Positions 1 to 9,724 of a stretch of DNA of 64,000 bases are shown in pieces (within the stretch, counting starts at the first letter, position 1; each line of letters begins with the position of its first letter). The DNA is from Bradyrhizobium sp. CCBAU 51627. Its GTDB lineage: Bacteria > Pseudomonadota > Alphaproteobacteria > Rhizobiales > Xanthobacteraceae. The stretch covers positions 1-64,000 of the forward strand of contig NZ_LBJG01000091.1 of NCBI RefSeq assembly GCF_028128765.1. The letters run 5' to 3'. The notes under the pieces were generated by a model. That model made no database searches, was not told where the DNA came from, and worked only from the letters and a program-made list of their open reading frames with translations. Made by a program: the position numbers and the translations under genes.

Positions 1-158
1 GTATCTTCAACTGACGCGCCACCAATCATCAGATCCCGAATCATGGTCGCCCATGGATTCAGAACCTTCAGGAAGATGCAACTGTAATGCTAGGGTCTGT
101 ACCTAATTAGCGAACTCTGATTCCCTCGCAGCGGGTTGATTCCACGCGGGGGACTTCG

Positions 159-919
159 ATGCGCAAGGGACTGTTCTGGCTCAACGACAAGCAATGGGCT
201 CTGATAGAGCCGCATCTGCCAACGAACCAGACCGGACCGGTGCGCGACGACGATCGACGCGTCATCAGCGGTATCATTCACATGCTTCAGTGCGGCGCAC
301 GCTGGCGCGATTGCCCGCCGGACTATGGTCCGTACACGACCATCTACAATCGTTTCAATCGCTGGGCCAAGCGCGGACATTGGCGGGCGATCTTTGAAGC
401 GCTCGCCCGCTGCGGCAAAGACGGCGTGACTTTGTCCATCGACTCCACCACGATCAAAGCGCATCGCTCGGCGAGCGGCGGAAAAGGGGGGAGCATGAAC
501 AAGCGATCGGCCGCTCGCGCGGCGGGCGGACCACGAAAATCCACGCGCTGAGCGACCCTGACTGCAGACCTTGCGCATTTCATCTCACTCCAGGCCAGGA
601 CCCTGATATTGCCGCAGCGCCAGCCCTTTTGGAACTCGCGCCACCCATGTCTGCCCTCATTGGCGACAAAGGGTACGACGGCGACGGCTTTCGAGCCGAA
701 ATCGTCGATCGTGGTGCCAAGCCCGTCATTCCAAACAAATCCAACAGGGTCACTCTCCACAGCTTCAGCAAACGCGCCTACAAGGGGCGCAACGTCATCG
801 AGCGCTGTTTCTGCCGCCTCAAGGATTTCAGGCGTGTCGCAACTCGCTACGACAAACTAGCCAGGAACTTCTTGGCTGCCATCCATCTCGCCGCTATCGT
901 TGCCTATTGGATCAATTGA
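159..919 (+). CDS. IS5-family DDE transposase, made by -1 frameshift (OrfA 159-551, OrfB to 919)
   Basis: OrfA (130 aa, start MRKGLFWLNDKQW) carries the N-terminal domain and the first catalytic Asp in the stretch LSIDSTTIKAHR. OrfB, in the -1 frame, carries GDKGYD and ends with the RCFCRLKDFRR block that holds the catalytic Glu region. The OrfB frame is open from well upstream of the OrfA stop, and crossing at the A4G6 run gives the usual family sequence QAIGRSRGGRTTKIHAL. The gene is therefore probably frameshift-expressed and not broken. It lies within the terminal repeats of its own IS. It could still be a fixed pseudogene if slippage does not occur. Confidence 0.85.
482..491 (+). promoter_or_regulatory. 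A4G6 ribosomal slippery site in the IS transposase
   Basis: AAAAGGGGGG is read in the OrfA frame as part of GGA AAA GGG GGG. A -1 slip here moves translation into the open OrfB frame and restores conserved transposase sequence. Programmed -1 frameshifting on such runs is established for several IS families. Confidence 0.7.
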
Positions 920-1221
920 GTCCGAGCCCTAATAAAGAGCCCAAATCCAACAATCTGCCGAAGTAGTGCTAGTCCGATCCCGCGCCTCTCCCACTATGCG
1001 CCGGACGCTTTGGCCACTGAGTGGCTTCAGCATGATCAGACTGTCGCAAACGGCGCAAGGAGCGAGCACCGCCCCGTCGAGAACATCGGCCGAAGCGCTC
1101 CGGGAGCTCCTTCGGAGTCGAACCAAGGATCGAGACTTGACAAGCTTTCATCAGCCTTCTCGGTACAAGCTGATAGCAACCCTACTCGCAGTTACAGGAA
1201 TTCATCGGCTGAACCATCACA

Positions 1222-2499
1222 TCACCTCAGAGGGTATGGCTTTCCGGTTGCTTCTGCCACTGCATCCAAGATGCAATCGCACAACCGCTCAATATCATTT
1301 TCTTCATGATCGGCCGTAATGCACACTCGTATCCCCGCCTTTCCTTGCGCGACCGTTGGGAAGAACGTCACCGAAGTGTAGAAGCCGGCATCGAGAATCT
1401 CTTTCGTGATTGCAATCGCCTTGGTTTCCGATCCTATCGTAATCATTCTGATGGGAAACGAATTTCCTTGCTGGGCGGTTGCAATATGACGATCAAAGAG
1501 CTTGATACGCTGCGTTAACCGCCTTTGCCGATCGCCGAGTTCTGCGGAGCCATGAATCTTACATGAGCTAAGCGCCGCACCAAGCGCCGCCAGATTGGGC
1601 GGCACCGAAAACGCATAAGGAATGGAGTACCGTCGAAACAGAGCTTCTTGGTCAGCCGTTCCGAGCATCACCATGCCGCCCGATGCGCCGAAGCCTTTAG
1701 CCAGCGAGGCTACTATGATCGTGCGGTCACCCAGCACTTGCGGAAATTGAGATCGAGCAAATCCTTCACCTTGGCGCCCGAAGATCGAGATTCCGTGAGC
1801 ATCATCGATATAGAGAAAGAGCCCGTACCGCTCCTGGAGTTGCCGCAATTCTTTGATGAGCGCGTTCCCCCCCATGGAGTAAATACCATCGCATACGTAA
1901 GCAACCACTGGATGTTCGCGGCACAAGCGCTCGAGAGCGTCGATGTCGTTGTGCTCGATGGTTTCCAGACGGGTTTCATCAGCGACCACTGGCTTGTGAT
2001 AGGCCAGCGATATGTGCGCAAGGCGGTCGAATACGACAAGCGGCTTTCTTCCGCCCGTCAATTGCCCTGAGGAAAGTAGGGGCATCGCACCCAAATTGGC
2101 GAGCATGACAGTGGAAAAGGCGAGCACGGATGCGCAGAACATCTCGGACAAGGTCGCCTCAAGCTCCGCCAGGAGATCGAAATTGAGGCGCGTTCGTGCG
2201 CATGACCAGTGCAATGACCGATGCGCCTCAATCGCGTCGATCGCGCCAGCGACGATCAGCGGATGATTGTCCAGGCCAAGGTAGGAACATCGCACGAAAT
2301 CAATTTTTTCCGGTCGACCTTGAAGTGGACCGGAGCCTAAAGCAAAGGCGCGTCCGGTCGTGGAACGTCCATGGACGGCCATGACACCAGCTTCATGGGC
2401 TGCATCGAAATAGGGACGACTCTTATTGATCATGTAAGAGGTGTTCCGAAAATGCCCGGCCGGCGGATCATTCTCAGAGAGTGGGCTGCGCTGAGGCAT
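1222..2499 (-). CDS. Alpha-oxoamine synthase family PLP enzyme (KBL/AONS/CqsA-like)
   Basis: This 425-aa protein belongs to the PLP-dependent family that condenses an acyl-CoA or acyl-ACP with an amino acid, releasing CO2 (8-amino-7-oxononanoate synthase, 2-amino-3-ketobutyrate CoA ligase, serine palmitoyltransferase, CqsA). Visible motifs are the cofactor Asp-His stretch IDDAHGIS (about residues 231-238) and the Schiff-base lysine in SLAKGFGASGG (K268). The start is supported by AAAGGAG eight bases upstream. Its N-terminus is longer than in BioF, and no other biotin gene is nearby, so biotin synthesis is unlikely. The distance to the two ATP-grasp ligases and the class III aminotransferase suggests a secondary-metabolite role. 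Substrates cannot be read from sequence. Confidence 0.85.
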   Translation of the reverse strand: MPQRSPLSENDPPAGHFRNTSYMINKSRPYFDAAHEAGVMAVHGRSTTGRAFALGSGPLQGRPEKIDFVRCSYLGLDNHPLIVAGAIDAIEAHRSLHWSCARTRLNFDLLAELEATLSEMFCASVLAFSTVMLANLGAMPLLSSGQLTGGRKPLVVFDRLAHISLAYHKPVVADETRLETIEHNDIDALERLCREHPVVAYVCDGIYSMGGNALIKELRQLQERYGLFLYIDDAHGISIFGRQGEGFARSQFPQVLGDRTIIVASLAKGFGASGGMVMLGTADQEALFRRYSIPYAFSVPPNLAALGAALSSCKIHGSAELGDRQRRLTQRIKLFDRHIATAQQGNSFPIRMITIGSETKAIAITKEILDAGFYTSVTFFPTVAQGKAGIRVCITADHEENDIERLCDCILDAVAEATGKPYPLR

Positions 2500-3687
2500 C
2501 TGATTCTCCTTTCATTGCCAAGCATGCAGCGCCTCGGCTTAACTGAGTAGCATGGCAGGCGCTTTGACGACAGCACACACCGGATTCTTTACGCGCGGCT
2601 CGACCGCTTCCTTAATCGGATAAAGACATTATATCGGTGGGGTCGCTTGCGGAGCTACCAGATGGGATAGTTTAGCTTTGACAGTGTCGAACAAGACGCT
2701 GATGACGAAGCCTCGTTGACATGGCCACATTCCTTTCATGGGTAAGATCGGACGCGAGATCGCGCACACGCGAATAAACAGTGGGCACACCTGCAGCTCT
2801 CAAAGGTCGCGCCCAAAGTGTTGGTGCCTCTTATTCGCCGCATCTGGGTGGCGCTGGCGCGCTTCGTGGTGCCGTCATGTATCGCACGTTGGTGGCGGTC
2901 GCTTCGAGCCACCTCATCGCTGGCCAGAACGCGCCTTGCCAAGTCCCCAGCGCCGTCCGTGCGGTGCCTGCCGTGCTCCCAAAACGAACCTCCCTCGCCC
3001 CGGCTAGGCACGCGTCAATCCGACAGGATCGACGACGTCGCGCTCGCCAGGGTGTAGGCTGCGGGCACCTGCCGGAGATCTGATCTTTTCAACGTGCGGT
3101 CCGCTCAACAGTTGCCGATAGTGCGCGAGCGGCGAATCCGACTATTCGTCAGCTCGGCCGCCTGCCGGAAGGCTTGGCCTACTCGACCCCAAGATCGAGT
3201 GGGACGCAGTTGAAATAGCGTAGCAAGAGATTGAAGCCGATCACCGTCAGCGAGACTTCAGGAGGCTAAAGCCAACCCGCTTTCGTGACAGGCAACAAGG
3301 CTCTTCTACTCCTCGCCGGTTAGCCAAACACGCAAGCCGTGATCATCGATATTCTCCTCTACCAAACGCAATATTGAACCGCCGTGTTCATAATGGGCAT
3401 CTCCGTATTGCGCAAGAACGCCCTTGCCCGGTAGCGAACGCTCTCCAAGTCCAGCCGAACGAATCTGACGCGAAATCTCAGATTGCGAACTTTTGACTCG
3501 GGATATGAGCCTTCCATTCACAGCTACACGCGCGTGGATCGCCGGCCGCCTACCGAATGGGAGCGGCAATTCGCGGTGTCTCCCGCCGTCTGTCCATCAG
3601 ATAGTCTTGCCCTCTTTACAAGCGGGCCATGATCAGTTGGCACCCGGGTCGCCGCGCAGCGTCGGGGTTTTGATGCCTCCTGACCAG
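2500..3687. other. Gene-poor stretch
   Basis: No open frame here has convincing protein character. An 87-codon minus-strand frame at 3306-3569 ends in LRVWLTGEE and is the best candidate for a gene remnant, but I cannot assign it. The rest looks like eroded DNA between two minus-strand genes. Confidence 0.4.
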
Positions 3688-4797
3688 CTACCAGTTGTTC
3701 AGCCATTCCTTGGGCAGCGCTGGCACGAAGTTGCCGTCACGCCCAGTCATGTCTTCATTGGCGACCACCGCGTTAAGAATCGCCTCCTCCACTGCTTGCA
3801 CCACAGCGTCGAAGAACGGGTCGATATCGACATCCGGAATGAAGCTCGCGCGAGCGATCCGGCCTGACGCCAGCGCGGCCTCGGAATTGGCGGTCGAGAA
3901 CGCGAGAAAAATATCGCCCGAGCTGTGATAGCCATAGCCGCCGGTCCCGGCGACACCGAGAGGCACGCGCCTGGCCAGCCTCTTCATTTGATGCGCCAGG
4001 AAAGGCGCGTCGGAAGCGACGATGGCGATGATCGAGCCCTTTTCGGCGCGGGGCGTGCCTTCGAAAACCGCCGGGGCGGCGAGCTCCGGTCGGATGCGCC
4101 GACCGCGAAGAGTGAAATTGCGTCGCTTACCGAAATTGGCCTGCACGAACACGCCGACGGTATAGCGACTGTCATGCCATTCGACGATGCGCGACGCGGT
4201 GCCGGAACCGGCTTTGAAGCCGAACGAGATCATGCCAGTCCCGCCGCCGACGCTGCCTTCCTCGATGGCGCCGCCTGTTGCTCCATCGAGTGCTGCGGCG
4301 ACATGCTCGAAGTTGACATGCTGGCCATTGATGTCATTGAGGAAGCCGTCATAGGTCTCCGCCGCCACTGGGAGCCCCCAAGCGCTGTCGAGCGCTGCCG
4401 GCAGCACGCGTTGCATCCACCGCAGCGTGCCGTCGCGGGCAACGCCGCAGGAGTGGGTGTTCGTGATTGTGATCGGCAGGCTAAAGGCGCCGGTCTCCTC
4501 GATAATGTGCGTGCCGGTCAATTCGCCATTGCCATTCTGGCTGAACACGCCGGCAAACACCGGCGTTGCGAGCTCTCCCCGCAGTCTCGGGAGAATCGCG
4601 GTTACACCTGTGCGGATCGGGCCGGTGCCGACCTGCAGCGGCCCGTCGCCGGAAATTAGCGTTGAGTAGCCGACCGTAACGCCTGGCACGTCGGTGATGG
4701 CGTTGAAGCGACCAGGCGTGCCGTCCAGTGCGAGCGCAAAGGCGCGCAGGCGGGGCTTGCCCGAAGGCGTGCGGAGATGCGGGTCGTTGATGCTCAT
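3688..4797 (-). CDS. P1/S58 family self-processing aminopeptidase (DmpA-like)
   Basis: This 369-aa protein matches the DmpA/BapA family of N-terminal nucleophile hydrolases, whose members include L-aminopeptidase/D-amidase and beta-peptidyl aminopeptidases. The precursor cleaves itself before a Ser that becomes the N-terminal nucleophile. Here the Gly-Ser pair is in KGSIIAIVASDAPF (G254/S255), close to G249/S250 of DmpA, and predicts chains of about 254 and 115 residues. The Gly-rich GSVGGGTGM block (residues 181-189) and the downstream GTGGYGYHSSGD segment are also family hallmarks. There is no signal peptide, so it is probably cytoplasmic. A GAGGA site precedes the ATG. It stands alone, and its substrate may be a D-amino-acid, beta-amino-acid or amide compound. 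Confidence 0.88.
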   Translation of the reverse strand: MSINDPHLRTPSGKPRLRAFALALDGTPGRFNAITDVPGVTVGYSTLISGDGPLQVGTGPIRTGVTAILPRLRGELATPVFAGVFSQNGNGELTGTHIIEETGAFSLPITITNTHSCGVARDGTLRWMQRVLPAALDSAWGLPVAAETYDGFLNDINGQHVNFEHVAAALDGATGGAIEEGSVGGGTGMISFGFKAGSGTASRIVEWHDSRYTVGVFVQANFGKRRNFTLRGRRIRPELAAPAVFEGTPRAEKGSIIAIVASDAPFLAHQMKRLARRVPLGVAGTGGYGYHSSGDIFLAFSTANSEAALASGRIARASFIPDVDIDPFFDAVVQAVEEAILNAVVANEDMTGRDGNFVPALPKEWLNNW

Positions 4798-5949
4798 GCG
4801 GTCCTCAGAACAATGAGCTTTGGCTCTGGCCTTCGAAGACCCAGCTTAGAAGCGATCTTGACCTTCGATGTTGCCATTAGCGCGCCAATAACTCGTGCCC
4901 GATGTTTATAGTCGCTCCAGACGGCGCGACAGATTTCCATGTCCCGGACCGTAAAGCCGTAGCTTTCGTCACCGACGATATCAAAGATGAATGCACAAAA
5001 TGTTCGTCATCACTCGACTCCAACACACTGAGCAGCAAAAGACCTCGGTTCCCGGAATCGATTTGGGCCAAAAACCAGTTCGTCAGCACCGCCGGCCTCT
5101 GATCGAAGCAAACAAGCAGGATGAGAGAGGCCGCATTGCGAGTTTGGGAAGTACTCACAAGGTCCCACCCTTAAGGGCTCACCCTCACGCGGCAGACGCG
5201 CTTCGACGTGGGCGATGAACTCCGCGTTGATCCGTATCACGTCAGCGGTCCCTTGCTAAGCGTAGCCGTTCTCGGCTCCAGGTACGCACCGAGATCGACA
5301 TCATTACGGATGGTGCAGCCAGCCATGGGATTTCCAGCGGAACCTCGTCATATAGGATCGTGTTACGCGGCTCGGCATGAGGAAGCGGTGGCTCCCGGCG
5401 CCTGTCCATCATCAGACAGCCCTCACGTAGATATCGAAAACAATGTGGTGCGTCTCAGCCCGCGAGCCGGCGGCCCAAGCAGCAGATCATTCGAACAGTC
5501 TGGCCTAAAACCGGCGCATTCAGACGTTAGGATAAAACACGCGATCGAACCCCCATTATCTTCATTACGACTTCCTAGTACTCCCCCAGCGCGGGGCAAG
5601 AACGCAGCGCAGCCGTTTTACTTCGAGTAGTATTGGACGGGGAACTAGAAGACTTGCTGCAAAAATCAGCCTTGAGGTGCAGAAATGCGTTTTCACGTGC
5701 TTAATTCCGCCGGATTCATGCATCCTTTGCAGGCTCATGAGCTCGCACCTGGCGTGGGGTGGACGGCACCCCTCCTGGCGCTGCGCTCGATCTTCTGGGA
5801 GGCGCCGCACCTGCAGCAGGAAAGCTAAACATATCTCCGCATAAGCATAGACGAAGCTAGACGGTTCAGGCCGCGACCGCTTTTAGGACTAGCAATCCAA
5901 GTCGCCACACGCACCCCGGGTACTGTCCAGAATGTTTCGCACTTTTGAT
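4798..5949. other. Gene-poor stretch
   Basis: Several 60-140 codon frames occur on both strands, but none shows a recognisable motif, good initiation context or coding-like composition. I regard it as non-coding or decayed DNA between the DmpA-like gene and the IS256 remnant. Confidence 0.4.
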
Positions 5950-6898
5950 CAGGCGAAGGCACCGGTTTCAGAGAGTGGCGGCTGATAGAGCGGTCGCATG
6001 TTCATGTAGCATTTGGTCGACCACGCCGTTCCGGCAATGTGCCGCAGCCGGGCCGCCGCCAATTGAGACAGGATTGACCGTCGGGAAGGCGCCGACGACA
6101 CGGGTTCGTCGCCCGATCGCCTTCATGATGCGCTCGAGCGGATTGTTCGTTCGACTCTTCCGCCAATGGATGTCCGGAAAGGCATAGTAGGCGAGCGTTT
6201 CGTGAACCGCCTGCTCGACGAGATCAGCGGCTTTGGCCATACGGCTTGCCCGCAGATCCGCGATGACGGTGCTGGCATTCTCGTCGCCCGCGGCGCGGCT
6301 CTCGTGGGCATGAATGGCCTTGAGCATGTGGATCACCTCGCGGACCAGGATTGACAGCACGTGGCTGAAGACATTCCGATAAAAATCACCATGCAGCGTT
6401 GATCGCGGGCCTCCGGCAGATAATCCGCAACGCTTTCGATAAGCATCGGAAATCACCAACTGCACGCCCCTGAGACCGCGATCGACGAGATGCAGCAGAA
6501 CGATGAGCAGCCGGATTTGTCCTCCTTGGCGGCCTCACAGATCCCGAGGATCTCGCGGAACCGCTCGGCATTGACCGCCGAGGCCACCAGCAGTGAGACG
6601 TTGCGAACCTCACCAGCTCAGCTGCGCTTCATAACGATGCCGTCGAGGTAGAGATACGGACACTCGCCTTCGATCCTGCGATTCCGCTACTCCTCGATCT
6701 TAGTATAGAACTTCTGTTCCGGTTCGACACTGTGCTCGGGCTGACCCGGGTGCCCCACAGCGCCTCCATGATGTCTTCGACCTGCCGAACCGACTCCCGC
6801 CAGATACATCTCGATCAGCGCCTCCTCGACCGAGCTCTCCCGCCTCCGGTAGCGCTCGATAATCGCCATCTCGAAGGTTCGCCGCTGTAGCTTCCACG
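5950..6898 (-). pseudogene. IS256-family transposase, degraded
   Basis: Pieces of an IS256-type Mutator-like transposase are spread over three frames of the minus strand. Near 6898-6740 is the N-terminal region with AIIERYRRRESSVEEAL. At about 6465-5968 is the C-terminal half with FYRNVFSHV and HWRKSRTNNPLERIM. Frameshifts separate them and the extreme N-terminus is missing, so it is non-functional. A 2-bp deletion after the LAGV codons is shared with the second fragment at 8969-9359. Confidence 0.8.
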
Positions 6899-6915
6899 CG
6901 GCCCGTTCCACATAT

Positions 6916-7075
6916 GGAGGCAAGGTCAGAGGCCCAGCGCGATATCCGGGCCTTCGTCGAGGCCTTCTACAATCGAACCCGACTCCGTTATTTCGCCATC
7001 GGATATATGGCCCGATCGGATGAGCTTAAAGGCGCCTAACCTGTCTACCCATTTCGGGGGACGATCAGTTCCATC
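6916..7075 (+). pseudogene. IS3-family OrfB C-terminal fragment
   Basis: The frame beginning MEARSEAQRDIRAFVEAFYN continues to a variant of the IGYLSP motif and DELKAP, the usual C-terminal end of an IS3-family integrase. It is followed by a terminal-repeat-like CCATTTCGGGGGACGATCA. Only about 50 codons remain and they abut the truncated end of the IS256 remnant. Confidence 0.6.
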
Positions 7076-7346
7076 AGAAAAGGCGGCTGCGCAAGGAAGC
7101 GATGTTATCCACGATCGCGCGATGGCTCGCAAAGAGCGGAGCGTCCGAAATGAGCCCCAGCCCGCCGCCTCTATAGCTTATCAAGGCGTTCCCGTCTGCA
7201 ACCTCCGTTTCCTAGTAGTTGCGGGATTATCGTTGCTGAAGATTACTTACTGCTATGCCTTCTTCGGCTGAGCACTATTCACCCTAGTCACTTATTCACC
7301 CTCGGCACGTTGGTACGCCTATTCGAACCGTACAGGGACGCTGATC

Positions 7347-8417
7347 ATGACCAAGATAAACGTCGCACTACTGTTTGGGGGCGGACCTCCTGGACCTCTT
7401 GGGCATGATATGTCAGTGGAGTTCGCTCGATCTGTCTATGAAGCATTAGACAGGAAACAGTATAATCCAATATTGGTGGCCGTCGCATCGGATGGCAATT
7501 GGTGGCTGCAGGAGAATACAAACGGGTTTCCCTTACGCCCGGGCTCGTCAAGTGCTCAATTGATACTTTTACCGGCGGGACGCGGCAAAGCGCTGGTCCA
7601 TCGACACGACGAGAATAACAGTACATGTAACGTTGATGTAGCCTTCCCAATTTCGCCCTATGCCTGCACGGGCTTGCTCGAAATAGCGCGGGTGCCTTTT
7701 GTAGGTTCTCGGTTGCCTGCGCCGGCGATATGCGGAGATAAGCAAATCCTCAAACGAATATTACGCGATGCAGGGCTTCCGATCGCTCGGTCTTTGGTGC
7801 TGACAACTAAAGAAGAGGTCAAGTTTCAGTTTGCACAAGAGGCGCTCGGCAGCCCCTCGCTATTTGTAAAGCCGGCAACCCTTTATAATTCTATGGGCGT
7901 CAGCAAGGTAACTTGCGAAACAGAGTTTGAGGCTGCCGTCGACCTTGCATTTAGATATGACAGCAAGGTCTTAGTCGAGGAGTACGTACAGGCGCGAGAG
8001 CTTGAGTGCGCGGTGCTGCCGGACATCGATCAACCAAGCAAATTACTTTGTTCATGGCCAAGCGAGATTATCCCTGATGAGCACGCCTTCTATACGGCTC
8101 AGGCTAAACTTGATGAGAAGGGTGTAGTGCTCAAAACCAAGGCAGAGCTTGACGACGCGGAGGCTGATCGAGTGCGCTCGTTATCTTGTGAGGCGTTTAG
8201 AGTGATCGGCTGTGAGGCGATGGCAAGGGTGGATTTCTTTATGCGGCCCAATGCAGAACTGCTGATTAACGAGGTAGGTGTCTACCCTGCTCTAGGTCCT
8301 TCCAGCGCCTTCCCGAGAATGATGAAGGAATCCGGTATCCCGTACAAAGTATTGATACAGAGGCTACTGGAAGATGCGATTAAGCGCTCGGAGCGGGCTA
8401 AGATTCCTATGACCTGA
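7347..8417 (+). CDS. D-Ala-D-Ala-ligase-like ATP-grasp enzyme, divergent
   Basis: This 356-aa protein has Ddl architecture. The N-terminal Rossmann-like start is INVALLFGGG, the ATP-binding strand is KPATLYNSMGVSKV, then LVEEYVQARELECAVL, and the ATP/Mg region is ARVDFFMRP...LLINEVGVYPALG. True Ddl enzymes keep GGxSxEHEVS near the N-terminus, an HGxxGEDG loop, and NEINTxPGFT at the metal site. Here these are GPLGHDMSVEFA, a stretch without that loop, and NEVGVYPALG, so the second Asn ligand is Gly. The fold is retained, but substrate specificity has probably changed from D-Ala to another amino acid or acid acceptor. An AGGGA site precedes the ATG. It lies between IS fragments, near an aminotransferase and another ATP-grasp gene. 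Confidence 0.82.
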   Translation: MTKINVALLFGGGPPGPLGHDMSVEFARSVYEALDRKQYNPILVAVASDGNWWLQENTNGFPLRPGSSSAQLILLPAGRGKALVHRHDENNSTCNVDVAFPISPYACTGLLEIARVPFVGSRLPAPAICGDKQILKRILRDAGLPIARSLVLTTKEEVKFQFAQEALGSPSLFVKPATLYNSMGVSKVTCETEFEAAVDLAFRYDSKVLVEEYVQARELECAVLPDIDQPSKLLCSWPSEIIPDEHAFYTAQAKLDEKGVVLKTKAELDDAEADRVRSLSCEAFRVIGCEAMARVDFFMRPNAELLINEVGVYPALGPSSAFPRMMKESGIPYKVLIQRLLEDAIKRSERAKIPMT

Positions 8418-8968
8418 AGGGCGTATCGCACTTTCAGGTTTAACTAGATCGCAGACTCGAGATTACCCGATCCGTTTCGCAGAGATCGAATGATATCCTA
8501 TCGGCGACAAGCGCTGATCCCCAGCGTCATGGCTTAGCGCAGGTGCCGACGACGATGAGCAGCAGAATGAAAATTGCGTTGACTGCTCGCGGTGCGCTTT
8601 GCTTTGCGTTCGGAGTAGCTTCCTCCAAGCTTGCCGATGCGAACGACCTCTTCCCGTGCGTGACCCCAAAGCTATCTCGCCGTTCTCTACTTATGTGGGC
8701 GAATTTCGCGCTCCTCTGTTAGCTTCGCCGGCAGCACGCTCGTTGGCTAACTCCGATGTCTATTCGGTGGAAGATGCGATCAATGCCTCTGTGTCCCTCC
8801 GGCCTAATCTTTCGAGGTTGCGTTGGACGGGAGGCCTCATTCCCAAGCCGCCGAAAAGTTAATCCAGTCGAAGACGATGCCAGTCATATTCGAAGAACCA
8901 ACAGCGGAAGCGCTCGGGGGCGATAACGTACAGATTCTTTCGCACCTTCTGGAATGAAGGAGCTTTGG
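8418..8968. other. Gene-poor stretch between the ligase and IS256 fragment
   Basis: An 87-codon plus-strand frame and a 69-codon minus-strand frame occur here without recognisable motifs. The minus frame ends RFRCWFFEYDWHRLRLD, which looks protein-like but which I could not place in a family. Confidence 0.35.
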
Positions 8969-9359
8969 ATGAACGATGGGAATGCCATGGGTCAGGCGAT
9001 CCAAATTGATGAGGCCCGGATTCGAGATCACCCGGGCGAGATGGTCCGCGGGACGGTGGAAGAGACACTGAACGCCGCTGCAGGCCGAAGCGGACCAGCT
9101 GTGCGGAGCTGGGCGGTATGAGCGCAGCCAGGCCGGGAGGACACGCGGGCAGCTACGAGCGAACGCTGCACACCAAGGCGGGCGACGTCAACCTGAAGGT
9201 CCCGAAGCTACGGCGGCAAACCTTCGAGACGGCGATTATCGAGCGCTACCGGAGGCGGGAGAGCTCGGTCGAAGAGGCGCTGATCGAGATGTATCTGGCG
9301 GGAGTCGGTTCGGCAGGTCGAAGACATCATGGAGGCGCTGTGGGGGCGGCGGTTCGATA
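8969..9359 (+). pseudogene. IS256-family transposase N-terminal fragment
   Basis: Starting at an ATG at 8969, the frames read GQAIQIDEARIRDH, MVRGTVEETLNA and, after a frameshift, SYERTLHTKAGDVNLKVPK and AIIERYRRRESSVEEAL. This is the N-terminal third of an IS256 transposase. It breaks off at about 9359, and the catalytic core is absent. It carries the same 2-bp deletion after LAGV as the copy at 5950-6898. Confidence 0.8.
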
Positions 9360-9724
9360 AAAGCATCTACATCCGAAGCGTAGAGATGCAGCGTGAGGCG
9401 AACCATCATAGGAGTTGGATCCAAGCGTCCCTTCGGATCTTCGTCGCACATTACTACACTCATATCGTTGAGCTTATGGCGGCGGCGATCACCGTGTGAA
9501 CTCTCATGCTATTTGTCGCTCCATAGAGCCGAAATTCGCCTTAAGCAGCCGAGAACCATCGGTCATCTTCAGGAAGCGTCCCTTCACTGTATCGAAGGCT
9601 CGTCCATATTATACTGAGCGGTCTCCGCACCTCTAATGGTGGGTAGGTGTCGCCATGACTAAGCCCGTATAGACTTCCCTGATGTGGAAATTACCCATCA
9701 ACTTAAAGTCGCGCTGGAGGATGC

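Larger units (their letters stand above)
93..929 (+). mobile_element. IS5-family (IS427-type) insertion sequence
   Basis: The element is about 837 bp and has imperfect terminal inverted repeats. The left end reads GGGTCTGTACCTAAT; the right end, read inward, is GGGCTCGGACTCAAT. A TA dinucleotide flanks both ends (91-92 and 930-931), as expected for TA-target members of the IS427 group. The interior is filled by a two-frame transposase. Both ends and the target duplication survive and the frame break sits at a classic slippery site, so this copy may still be functional. The group assignment is by transposase resemblance. Confidence 0.85.

Noticed and set aside
2551..2566. TGGCAGGCGCTTTGA resembling a sigma-54 -24/-12 promoter
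   Set aside because: It points away from the only nearby gene (minus strand), the -12 lacks the GC dinucleotide, and no NifA site is placed upstream.
3925..4659. 244-codon plus-strand frame opposite the DmpA-like gene
   Set aside because: It is antisense to a gene with catalytic Gly-Ser and family motifs; no ribosome-binding site or domain.
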